This document shows, one piece after another, positions 32,158-43,900 of a DNA stretch of 59,057 nt. The position numbers were made by a program, and so were the translations under genes. Under the pieces are notes generated by a model, which ran no database searches, had not been told where the DNA came from, and saw only the letters and a program-made list of their open reading frames with translations. How positions within the stretch are numbered: the first letter of the stretch is position 1; each line of letters opens with the position of its first letter. Source of the stretch: a virus; the IMG/VR virus record IMGVR_UViG_3300033183_000090, positions 1-59,057 of that record; one strand, given 5' to 3'.

Positions 32158-34925
32158 GACTAGAGTCTGGATTCTTCAAAGCCTACAACGAGGAGATCGA
32201 CAATCTCCGTAGACGCCGTGGTGAAAATGCACAGGCGTTTCAGGCTTTTGTCAATCTCAAGCAGGAGCGCGGCGAAAAGGTCACAGTCGAAGAACTGGAG
32301 CGCCTGCGTGCTGGTCTCGCAAATGGGGACATGTACTTCGGCGCAGTCCTGCCGCAGGGCGCTGAACTAAACGAGATTAAGAGACGCACTGATGCGTCGG
32401 CGGCGGCTAAAGTCGCCTCGGAATACTCGACTGTTCTGGCAAACCGCAACACAGAGCTTCAGCAAGTAAACAGCTTGGTTGGTCAGTTTGTCGACCAAGA
32501 CATCACGACTGAAGAAGGCCGTAAGACTGTGCGCGAGCAGTTCGAGCGAATGGGCATGGGCGCTCTATTTGAGCGCTACAGCCCCATGCTCGGCTCGATG
32601 CAACAGAACGCCCGCTTCCAACAGCTTCAAAATGCGAAGGACACAATCGGGTTCGATAACATCCGTAGCGAAGAAGAACTTGGCATCCAGATCGCCACAC
32701 TTCCAGCATGGATGCGCGAACCTCTTCGCGTTCAGTGGGGGCAGGCAGATGATGTACGGGTACGAGCATCACATCAAGCCGCCATCACTCAGCTTAACCT
32801 ATCTGAGATGGCAACCACCGCTCGCGGTGATCGCCCAACGATGATAACGCAGGCAACCAATAGATACCGAATCCTGCATGGACAGGAGCCTACACAAGAA
32901 GCCCGTATTGAAATCGAGCAACTGGTCGACGGCGCTATTGGTATGTACAACTCTGGCGTAACAACTCAAGCTCTGGCTGGATTTGTAAACACGATCCCAG
33001 AGGCAGACTTGATTGAAATGGTCTCGAACCCAGAACGTGCGCGTGAAGTCACACGCCAAGCTCTGCTGGCACAAGGTATGCCTGCAAGCGCCATCACACC
33101 TGCCATCCTAACCCAAGCGATGGCGCAGGCTAACCAAGCGGCCAATACCAAGTTCACACAAAACATTCGTTATCAGATTGCACCGACCATGCGTGAGGCG
33201 GTGAACAATATGACATACGAGGAGTTGAAGCTGATTGATAGCGACTTAGAGCTTGACCAGCAAGTCGAAGCTATCATGGCTAACTCGCTGATCCCATACG
33301 CGACTTGGCCTGTGACAGAGCAAAACCGTGTGCGTGCTGAGATCAGAGCGTCGCTTCGCCGTCGAGTAGACTTAGCCAATGAGCGCGAAGGCAACGAGGC
33401 TGAAGTCGCTCTCGATACTGAAGTATTCGGTCAGAATAGCCCGATCCTCCGTCGCATGAACCTTGCGTCTGTTGGCTCGCCCGGCGAGGGCGGCAGAAAA
33501 GAAATGGCCTTCCGTGAGTACAACCTGTTGCGTGAGCGCAGGGGTCTTCAGGCTATGTCGCAAGCAGACTTCGACACAAAAATCTGGCCTCGCCTTGAGA
33601 ACGCATCTTACGATGCCTCTGCTCAGCGTTACGAAAACTCTATTGCGGCGATCACGCAACAAGTTTCCAGCATTGTGGAAACCACCCTCAACGGGCAACA
33701 AGAAGCTCTTGAGGGGATGATGGCTAACGCCACCCCACAAGCGGTCGCACTGGCCCGCAATCTGTCGGCGCGTTACATGATCCCAGAGGAGTTACGCGCC
33801 CAAGCCACAGAGATTATCGCTTTGATGGCTGGAGATACGACCTTTGACCCGAACAATCAGCAAGCACTCAATGCGACCAGCGCTCTAATCGCTCAACGTC
33901 TACGACTGGTGAGTAGAGCGGATGCACCTCGGAGACTACGCGCCGAGTTGCTTGCAGAGGCGGACTTGATCCAGCCCGGAACGAACGCGACTAGGTTCTG
34001 GAGCGAACACACGCAGGCGACACTTGCAACGGAAGCCGCCGCATACGCCGCGACTATTGCATCAATCCCAAGCGACCGCCCAGAAGATGCGGCGGCAAAA
34101 GTCGAAGAGTACCGTCAATGGGCGCAACGCTGGCGCGATGCTATGTATGAAGATGTCCAAGACACCAAGTACATAACACTGCTTTCGGGCCACAACCCTG
34201 TAGCTATTCAGCAAATGATCGAGGCTCAGTTGGCTCAAGCCCTTGAGTCTGTGACTAATGCTCAGCCTCTTGGTAACCCATCCTACTTCTCGCAAGCTCA
34301 GAATGGCTACTTTGTGGTCATGTCTTCTAGCGGCCCAGATGCTGAACGCGCTCGTGCGGCAGGCATCATACCGAACCGCTACTACCAGAAGATCGTTGAC
34401 GCAAACGGCACTCGGTTCGAGCTTGTCAATCAGGTGATACCAGACGCAACGGGCGGCACAACTTCTGGAACTGGCCCGCGTCGCTATGGCATGGGCTACG
34501 ACAACGTCATTGATCCTGCGACTAACGCTCCGATCTTCCAGCAAATCAACATCACAACCGACAGGCCGGAAGACATTAGTCGAGCAAATGCCGAAAACCA
34601 TGAGCGCATGCTTACCGTCACCGCACAAATCATGCGTGACTTCATGCAGGCGTTGCCAGATAACCATAACCCAACCAAGGGCGGTCTCTTTGGGAATGGT
34701 CGTGGCATAGCAGGATGGGCAGACCCGTCTAATGAGGCTGTTCGTAGATCGGTTCAAGAACTCAGAAATTGGACAAGGATACAAAACCCCGGCGGGGCGG
34801 CCACGGTTCAGGCCATGGGTTCAGACGCTACAGACTACTTCACACGCAATCCCGGCCAGCTACTTGAGTTTAGAGCAGACCCTCTAGGCTGGTGGATGGC
34901 GAACGGCGCATCAGTCCAACGATAG
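32154..34925 (+). CDS. Internal virion protein, gp15-like position, 923 aa
   Basis: This long helical protein is rich in Ala, Gln, Arg and Glu, with no transmembrane segment and no recognised enzyme motif. Size, helicity and the order small core, large core, giant core match gp14-gp15-gp16 of podoviruses, which form a tube for DNA transfer. Around residues 690-790 a beta-rich island (YFVVMSSSGPDAERA, RYGMGYDNVI) interrupts the helices. The start ATG overlaps the previous stop. Confidence 0.75.
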   Translation: MRLESGFFKAYNEEIDNLRRRRGENAQAFQAFVNLKQERGEKVTVEELERLRAGLANGDMYFGAVLPQGAELNEIKRRTDASAAAKVASEYSTVLANRNTELQQVNSLVGQFVDQDITTEEGRKTVREQFERMGMGALFERYSPMLGSMQQNARFQQLQNAKDTIGFDNIRSEEELGIQIATLPAWMREPLRVQWGQADDVRVRASHQAAITQLNLSEMATTARGDRPTMITQATNRYRILHGQEPTQEARIEIEQLVDGAIGMYNSGVTTQALAGFVNTIPEADLIEMVSNPERAREVTRQALLAQGMPASAITPAILTQAMAQANQAANTKFTQNIRYQIAPTMREAVNNMTYEELKLIDSDLELDQQVEAIMANSLIPYATWPVTEQNRVRAEIRASLRRRVDLANEREGNEAEVALDTEVFGQNSPILRRMNLASVGSPGEGGRKEMAFREYNLLRERRGLQAMSQADFDTKIWPRLENASYDASAQRYENSIAAITQQVSSIVETTLNGQQEALEGMMANATPQAVALARNLSARYMIPEELRAQATEIIALMAGDTTFDPNNQQALNATSALIAQRLRLVSRADAPRRLRAELLAEADLIQPGTNATRFWSEHTQATLATEAAAYAATIASIPSDRPEDAAAKVEEYRQWAQRWRDAMYEDVQDTKYITLLSGHNPVAIQQMIEAQLAQALESVTNAQPLGNPSYFSQAQNGYFVVMSSSGPDAERARAAGIIPNRYYQKIVDANGTRFELVNQVIPDATGGTTSGTGPRRYGMGYDNVIDPATNAPIFQQINITTDRPEDISRANAENHERMLTVTAQIMRDFMQALPDNHNPTKGGLFGNGRGIAGWADPSNEAVRRSVQELRNWTRIQNPGGAATVQAMGSDATDYFTRNPGQLLEFRADPLGWWMANGASVQR

Positions 34926-34993
34926 GGACGACTACTATATAGCCACGGCGTTATTATTCCAGTGTCACCAATTACGGAAACTGGAGTACCGCC

Positions 34994-37900
34994 GTGGCTT
35001 TACGCTCTTCTCAGATTGCATCTACCCTTACTACGACCACTAATCCCGTACAGGAACAAGGGTCGCAGTCTCTTGGCTACGCCGCCAACCTAAACCCAGA
35101 AAACGTCCGCAACGTCCTGAATAGCCGCGAGTTTATTCAAGACATCATGGACTACTACGGCGAGCGGGATGGCCGCTCTTTCCAGAGTAACGCTGAAGCC
35201 ATCGACTACTTCATGTCCGACCGTCGTTGGAAGAACATGAACACCGTTTCCATGGCGAAGGAATTGATGAGTACGGGGGCCGACTCCAATGCTCAGAACG
35301 GTAGACTTGCACGTCTACAGACAGTCTTCGACGCCGCACCTAGCTTCTACGAAGAAGGTGGTGACGGCTTCGCTGGCTTTGCAGAGAACGCGGCGGCGGC
35401 AGTCCTTGACCCGATCAACCTGATCGGTTTCGGCTCTGGTGGAGCGGCGGCTAAAGCGGCGGCGGCAGGTGTCCGCGCACAAGCGGGTCATGCTCTTAGT
35501 CGTGAAGCCCTTAACGCAACTCGCCGAGAAGCAACCAGAGCGGGGCTGCGAGCAGGTATCGCAGGCGGTGCGCGTGCAGAGGGTCTCGCTGAAGGCTTCG
35601 TCTCTGGCACACAGAGCGCACTAACTCAGAACCGAAACATCAATATCGGTCTCCAAAACGAATTTAGCTACGGCCAGCTTGCCGCAGATACAGCCCTTGG
35701 CACTGTCATGGGTGGTGCGATTGGCGCTCCTATGGGTGCCGCTGGTGCTGTACTCCCGAATCCTCTGGTGCGCGGCGCGAATGGCGAACGCTTCACCATG
35801 GAAAACTCGATCACTCGCGGTATCCGTGAGGGGCAACAGCAAGTTCGAGCAGACCTGCGAGCAGGCCGTGAGGCAGATGCACTAGACGCAGAGGCTAACG
35901 CCACTCCGGCTCGCACTCCAGAAGAAGAAGAAGACGTAGCATTTAATGACACTGCCGCTCGCGCTCGCGCTCGCGCAGAACGTCTGACCTCTCAGGAGGC
36001 TGAAGCCGCCGCTGATGCACAAACTCGTGCGGCGGCTGAGTCTGACTCTACTCCTACTGTCGGCACTCCTGACCCCAATCAGCCACGTCCCGACAGCGAA
36101 GGTACACGCCTGCGCTTGTCCGCTCAGACTATGCTTGATGCCCGTCGTGCGGCAGTTGCTAAAGATGCGCAAGCGGCAAAGGCGGCAGAGTCTGGCGATG
36201 TAGCGAAGGCAAGCGAACTTCGTGCAGAGGCCGAAGCTCTTCGCCAAGGCTCGAATGACATCAAGCAGACCCTAGATATTCTCGACTCTGACGCTAACGC
36301 CAGAGAGAAGCAGGCGGCAATGGATGCGCTTGCAGAGAAGCAAAAAACTACTGTCCAACTTCTTTTGCCTGCGCCAGAAGCGCGTCAGGCATTGCCTGCG
36401 CCAGACCCGAACAACCCGATCCCATCGACTGGGCAAGTCTACGACGAGGCTGGCAACCCAATCATCCAGCTTCCTGATGGCTCTCCGGGTCGCAACTTAA
36501 ACGAAGACGAACTGCTTCGTAAGCGTGCGATCATGCCCGAGGTTAAAGTCGACGGCCAGCCGATGCGCACCAACGAGGCAGGTGCCGCCGCAATTCAGGC
36601 AGAAGCTGACGCGGCTCAAGCTCAGCGTGACCTTGAACTGGGTGTCCAGCAGGGCGAACGCCCCGGAACATCTCGACCAGATATGGTTGAAGAAGCTCGT
36701 CTCGAACAAGAGATTGCCACAGACAAAGACGCCTTAGTCGCGGCTGACCAGTCTATTCAAGAAATCAATGCTCGATTTGAGGCAGAGCCTGACCCAGAGA
36801 AGAAGCCTGCAATACAGGCCGAACTGGATCAGGCACTGGCAAGCCGCCAAGAAATTGCAAGTCGCATCAACACCAACGAGTTGCGCACTGCCCAGATTAA
36901 AGCAGAGCGCATCCAGAACGGCGCTGAAAGACAGAAGGCTCTCGACGCTGTCGCAAGCCAAGAGGATGCGCTGGCAACAGAGGCAAGCACCGATGGCACC
37001 CGCGTCGAGGCTGGCGCAGAGGATGGCGACGCACCAACCGTTGAGTTCACCGATGCGGACATCACACCAGAAGCCATAGCTGATGCGACTGGCACTAACA
37101 CCAATACATTGTTGGATGTTCTGGAGTCACTGGGTCACAACCGTAACTACGAACAGCGCGTCCTCAAAGGGCTTGGCGATGCACGCACAACTGCGGGCAA
37201 GACTAAGCGCCGCGAGTATCTAGTCGACAGACTAAAGCGGGCGAAGGCACGCGAAGTTACAGCGTCAAACCTGAAACTTCTGACTATCGACAACAAGTTC
37301 AACCGCAATATTGTTGAAGCCATGCTTGAAACGGCTGGCTTGGATGATGCCGAACTCGCTCATGCTATCGACATTTACGACAAGTTCTTGGAGCGTGCCG
37401 GATACAGCCTATTCCTTGAGAAGATGGCAGACCTTGGCCCGCTTGGAACACCAAGTCGCGTCCTGTCTGTGTTGCGCGAGACTGTTGGGCCAGATGCTGT
37501 TGCGGCTGTTGAGAAAGCAATCGCAAGTCGTGGCGCACTGCATGCAGAAATCCCACGCGATCAGTTGGTCGGCATCTACAAGTTGCTGTCGCCTGAACAA
37601 AAAGCGAAGATGACGCAGTTCAAAGCCATCTACCTCAAGAACATCAAGATGGATAACCCCGGCATCTCAGAAGCAGATGCCGAGCGCATGGCGAAACACG
37701 CCGTCGAACAACTCGTAAAAGTCCAGCTTCAGCGTACCATCGGACAAGACCCTAAAGCGGCTACCGCATTGGGCTTGGGGCAGGACATCGTTGACGACAT
37801 TCTCAGCCGTACCGAAGGCGTCCACATGGGCAAGCAGGTACGCGCAGGTTCTGGCTACTACAACCAGAATGGCCGCCTAGTTAAGGGCGGTGATGTTGTA

Positions 37901-40900
37901 AACAAAGCCCAGCGCATGCTTCAAAGCGCAAACAGCAAAGGCTACATCGGCAAGCTGATTATCCAAGGCCGTAAGCGCGACGCAGGTGGCAACACCATTC
38001 GCACCAGCGCTGGCTTCACAGCCCTAGATCAGTTGCTCGACGCGGCAATCCAGCGTGCGACTAACCGTGGTGGCGAGGCTGACCCGATCAAACGCGCTCG
38101 CGCAGTTGAGCAGGCTAAAAAGAATAACAACGACGCCATGAACCCAGAGGTTCTGGAGCCAATCGCCAAGGAATTGAACCTTGCGAATGGCATGCTTAAC
38201 CGCTGGCTGAAGGCGCAGGAAAATTACGATGGCCCAGTTGAGGGCGCTGAGATCGCCAAGATCGAGGGCAAAATCGACGAAGCGCGTATCCGGCTGGGTG
38301 ATGCTATTGTTGCCGCTCAACAAATTCTTGGGGCGAAGGGTGGCGAACATGCAGACGGCATACTGAAGGCGCTTCGTGAGCGCATCTCGATGCTCACTAA
38401 GTCTACTGGCAAAGAAGCCGCCGGAAACCGCAAAGAAAAAGCGATGGCCGAGTCGGCTCGTTCGATGATTACAGTCGAACTCAATGCCCGTCGTGCAGAG
38501 CTTGGCGCTAAGATTCGCCGTCACAACCAGCAAGTCGCAAGCGGTCAGAAGACTGATATGAGCGATGCGCAGGTTGCCGCACTGCAAGAGCAGATCGTGC
38601 AACTTGGCAAAGACCTAGACCAAGCCATCTCCAAGGTGGGCGTGGCAGAGCGCCGCATCTTCAAAGAGATGAAGAAGACACTGGCGGCTGAGCGGATTGC
38701 TCAGAACAAACTCGACATCAACGCAGGTCAGATGACTGAGGCTGAAGCCCGCGCTTCAGACGAGGCATACGAAGCGTGGCTGATGGAAGGTCTTGATCGC
38801 CAAGAGGTCGAGACCATGGCGTCAGACATGGCCGACAATGTGAACCGTGTTGAGTCTGCAAACCGCCAGCACGCGAAAGTAGTCAACGAGGAAATTGCTC
38901 CAGACTACAACAAAATGACTAAGGCGGAGTTGATCTCTCGCCTCAAAGAAGCAGAAGCCAAGCGCCAGAAACGTCTAAGCGCTGTCTCAGACATCAACAC
39001 GATGCCTGCTGGCAAGCGTTATAAGCCTTTTATGGTGAGCGTTCGTGGTGTTGAAGTCGACGTACATAACGACTTCACATTCACAAAAGGCACCGATGGA
39101 ACCGTCGAAGTTCGGATGGCTGACTCTCAAGAAGTTCTTGGGAAAATCCAAACCATCGAAGGCCACGGCTTTGTGTTCCACAAAACAGCCGACGCGGCTG
39201 ACGCGCCGAAGACTTTGTTCACAACCAATGACGCACTGAAGCGCCAGCTTCCTGTCATGTTCGAGGCTCGCATCAAGAAGCTGAACGAAGACACCTCGAA
39301 CTTCGATGTGCGTGAGAACGAACCAGACCTCGTCTACTATGAGCCAGACTACAAGCAGTCTGAGACTTATGCTGATGCGCCAGTGCGTGAGATCACTGAA
39401 GCAGACATCGTCGATCCAATCGCTCAGCCCCGCGTAGTCGGCGACCCAAGTAATCCTCTGTCAATGACAGAGGATAACTTCGATGTCCCAGCAGGACGCA
39501 AGTTGGCCGTTCAGATCATCGACCCTGAGTCTGGCAAGTCGTTCAAGTCTGTCCGGGTTTTGAGCTACAAGGGCAACCAGTCTATTGGCGATGTTCTCAA
39601 GACATCCGCCAAGTACAAGTACGTCGTCGGCCACGTTGAGGCACCATATAAGTCTGGCTCTATCGGTGCAGAAGAAACCTTCCGCCCGCTCGATCCTGAA
39701 GACGCCTTCTACCCAGCCAACGCGACTGAGCCAGTGCTTGGTGCTGAGTACGCACCGACTAGCGGAAACGACCGTAGTTCTCGCCGCATGCGCAAGAACC
39801 GTCCGCACAAGCTGGAAGATTTAGCTGGCAAGGCGATCATTGGCGCACCAGAGTTCTACGCTGATGCTGGCATCCGCAGTGTCGCAGACCTAGTCCAATA
39901 CGTCGCAAACCTTGAGATGATCCCTTGGGCGCAACTCAAGGACAAAGCCAACTACGACTTGTTCGTACAGCGCCGCATCGAGGCAGGCCAACTCCTTCAG
40001 CGCAATGCGCCTAATGGTATTGACCGTCCAGTTGCTGACGCCCGTGTAGCAGTAAACCAGTTGCGCGAAGTGTTTGCTGGCGCGGCTGACGATGAGATCG
40101 TAGCGGCAGAAGCGTTCATCATGCGTCTGGCATCGAAAAACCAAGGTCAAGCTCCGCTTATCAAGGGCGGCCTTGAGAGCCAGTACATGCCGAACACGCT
40201 TGGCGCACCGGGCGCTGAGCGTAACCGCATCTCGATTGGCGACCAAACACTGCGCGTAGACGAAGACGGCAAGCGTTACCGCCCAGCCGTTGGTGATCTT
40301 GTGCATGAAGTCGGTCACTGGATTTACATGAACCTGATGACCGAGTCCGAGAAGTTGCAGTTCTGGGATTCTGTCGGCAAGTACATGACAGAAGACGGCT
40401 TTATGATTGACCACATCCAGCGCCGTGTCGTGGATGGCATCTATTCAAACGCCATTGAGTCTCCTGCCGAGATGTTTGCCCACCAGTTCTCTGGTTGGGT
40501 TGTCGGCAACGGCATGATTAACAACACTTCGCTCTGGACTAAGATCGCTCGCAAAGCGCAGGCAATCATCAAGAAGTTCATCAAGCGCGAAGAGTTTGAA
40601 ATCGACCCAGACTTGGTGCCAATCTTCCAGAAGTACATGCCTGTACTTGAGATTGACCCAGTAACTGGTGCATCAAACGGTGGCGTTAGCCGCTTTGCAC
40701 ACCTCGAAGAGTTCGGTGCCAAGGTCGGCAAGAAAGAAGGTAAGGGTGCGGCACTCGCAGGTAAGCAACTGCGCGTACTAGACGAACGTCGCATCGAGCT
40801 TCTTGATGTACTCAACACTAGCTCAAGCGAAGCGACCGACTCACTCAGTCTGATTATGACTTTGGAGCGCGTGCAGAAAGCACTGTACGGCGACTACGGT

Positions 40901-43900
40901 GGCAAACAATACGCAAGCAACCACAAAGTCTACGACGGACAAGAGGGCAGTGGCTCTACACGCATCATGGCGTTGGACGGCAAGCCTGCGCTTAACAAGA
41001 TCATGCAGGCTCAGTACCAAGTACACGACTTCCTGCGTGACCTTCGTGCCGCTGGCGCATATCGCTACACAGATAGCGGTCTCGCTGGGGAACTGGACAT
41101 CGACGATGCAGGCCGCTCAGTTATTACCAAGTCTATTGCTGACCAGATGGAGGCGATGGATGCGGAGGCTGGCACCAATTCGTTTGAGGCACAAATTCGT
41201 GCGCTTCGTAACTCGAAAGCCGCATACGACGCACTGGACTGGGAGACAACAGCCCACCTGCATCGCCTTGCAAACAACTTAATCTTCGCCATGGAAGCGG
41301 GGATGAAGGAGTACAAGGCGATGTTTGTGCGCAATATGCCGAAGGACGCTCGTCAGGGCGGACTCGACATCGAGTTCGACACGGGCAAAGCCTTCCTGCG
41401 CAAGCCTTCAGCCAAGTCTTTGCAAGCGATGCGTCGTAACAAAGCCAAAGCAGAGCAAGAACTTCAGGAGATGGTCAACATCCAGACCCTGATCCGCGCA
41501 ATGAACGAGGCAGACATTGGCATCTACCTCGACGAAAACTCACTGGCAGACGTGAAACTGGACGTAGCTCCGGCCCGCATGTCTACCGCCGAGATCGTCA
41601 CCGAAGCCAGCGCACTGCCGAAAGATAATAAGCGCTATGTCGACTTGGCTAACGAGATGCGTAACCGCGAGAACACTCAAGGCCCATCAGCCGAAGAGCT
41701 TATCGCAGACTTGAGCGACGACGAGCGCTTGATCTTCGACACGATGGTCGACCGTGAGTCAGCCCAGCGCATCCTCGATCTGGCATCCAACGGTACTATT
41801 GCCAGCGGTAAGTTCCAGATCATTGCCGCAGACTACCTGCGCAAACTTGGCGTGGAGAACCCACTCAAGCCTACAAGCACCACAGTAAACAAGGCGATCA
41901 ATCGTCTGGTTGAGGTATCTGACGGGACTGACACTGGCAACGGTATCCCGCACGGCCTGCCTTCCTCCATGAAGGATCACATCGCTGGCCTGTCTCACCG
42001 CGAGAAGCGTGTTGAGCATAACCAGCGTTCGATCTTCACCAAGCTGATGCTGTTGATGGGTAAGAATGGTGACGACGAGATCATCAGCGAATACGATCTA
42101 GGCACGCTAGTCGGTCAACCCGGCGGCGACTTGGATGACACACTGCCGATCCCGACTAACCATCCACTTTACAACGATGTCCGTGACCGTATTCGCCTAG
42201 TCGCCCGCCTTGCAAAACAAGGCAAGCAAGATGAAGCGATCATCGAGGTTGCAGAGATTGCGTACCACATGATGTCAGGAAGCGAGCGCGACTTGCTTCG
42301 CCGAGTGGCTCGTGTCGACATCCCAATCGGCCCTAACGGCACGAAGATTGGTGGCCTCGATCCTAACGTGGAGGCAGATCAGGTTGCCCGCATCAAGGAA
42401 ATGGTTCTCGAAACCATGGAGAACGGTCAGCCGAACTGGATCGACATTGACCAAGTTCCTAAATTAGCAACTGCTAATAAGCTACTTCGGAACCTTGCTG
42501 AACACACCAGCTTCGTACTGAACGGCGTGTTTGATGGCGGCCCACAGAAACCTATGATGGCGGCGCATGGCGACATGCTTGCAGGCGCACGCAACAAGAC
42601 CCCGACCTTGTCGGCGGCTCGTGGCGTAGACGTTAAGAACATGCACCCAGCCGTGGCACCACGGGCTGTTCGTGAGTACATCAGTAACATTCCAGTGCGC
42701 ATCGAGACGGCGGTTCGCTCGTTCTTGGGTATCGACTCTGCATCGAAGTTGATCGACCACACATTCGTGAACGTGTCGAACAAGGCCAACGTGCGTGGCA
42801 TTACTGCAACAAACGAAGGCACATTCGGCTCCGGCATTTACATCCGTAGACTAAAGGATGCGGAAGCCGGGTACGATCCGCAGGCCACGAAGACCCAGCT
42901 AGAAGCTGAGATCGACAAGTCTAGCCTGTCCACCGAACAGCGTGGCGCGGCGACTGAAGTGGTTCAGGACATTCTCGGATTGCGTGAGCGCATCAAGTCT
43001 GCATCACAGGCAGGCTCGCCAAGTGCGCCAGCACTACCTGAGTTGCTACGTCGTGAGGCGCGTGCATGGTCGATCCTGAAGGACATGTTGCCAAGCATCA
43101 AACACAACAAGGTATCGCCTGTGTTTGCTCGCATCCGCAACCCGTTCCGCATGGATAGCCAGTCTAGCTACTCGCTTGTTTCGACAGACAGCAACAACAT
43201 TGGTTGGCTGATGGCTGAAGCGGCGAAACGCGGTCTGTTTAATGCAGAAGGCGCAACGAACCTACGACAAGCACTGCCACAGCAGTTCCACGGCGCAGAC
43301 CTGTTCAACGCATTGACCAGTGAAAACGGAATCATGGTTCGCCACGGCGAGGCGTCGTCATCTGCGGAAGCGAAAGACCAGTTGGCCTCCTTCTTGAGTG
43401 ACCAAGGCTTCGACTCACTTCAAGTCGACGACGGTTACATGATGTTCAATGAAGGCTCACTCCGTGAGCTTCAGGGTCAGTGGGCTGAGTCTGACATCAC
43501 AATGCACGGCGGCGAAAAGATTGGCGGCGATCTAAAGATCGGCGCACAAGTCGCAGAGGAGATGGTTGCTACAGGCGAAGTCCTAGACCAGAACATGTTT
43601 GTCGGCCTAGTTGCGCAAGCACAAAAAGCTGGCATGCCAGACGCGGCTATCCGTCCACTTCGCCGCATGGCGAAAGGCAGAGAGCTTGGGCCAAGCGACG
43701 TTGAGCGCGTTGGCCTCTTCTCATCTGTCCTGAACTACTTCAGTGAGAACTCGAAGTATTTCAGAACGATTGGTGCTAACTGGTTCGGTGACAAGATTAA
43801 GCCAGCCAACGGTACGGGCATCTACGAGATGCACGATGTTGAGCTTAATAACATCCTGTCTCCAATCTTCCTTGGTCGCAATCGTCAAGACGCATCGCTG

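Noticed and set aside
34062-34784. Minus-strand open frame of 240 codons inside a core gene
   Set aside because: Antisense to a well-formed core gene and with no supporting signals.
20840-34932. T7-type RNA polymerase promoters at the GGGACGAC sites
   Set aside because: No single-subunit RNA polymerase gene is present, and the motif lacks the rest of a T7-like promoter.
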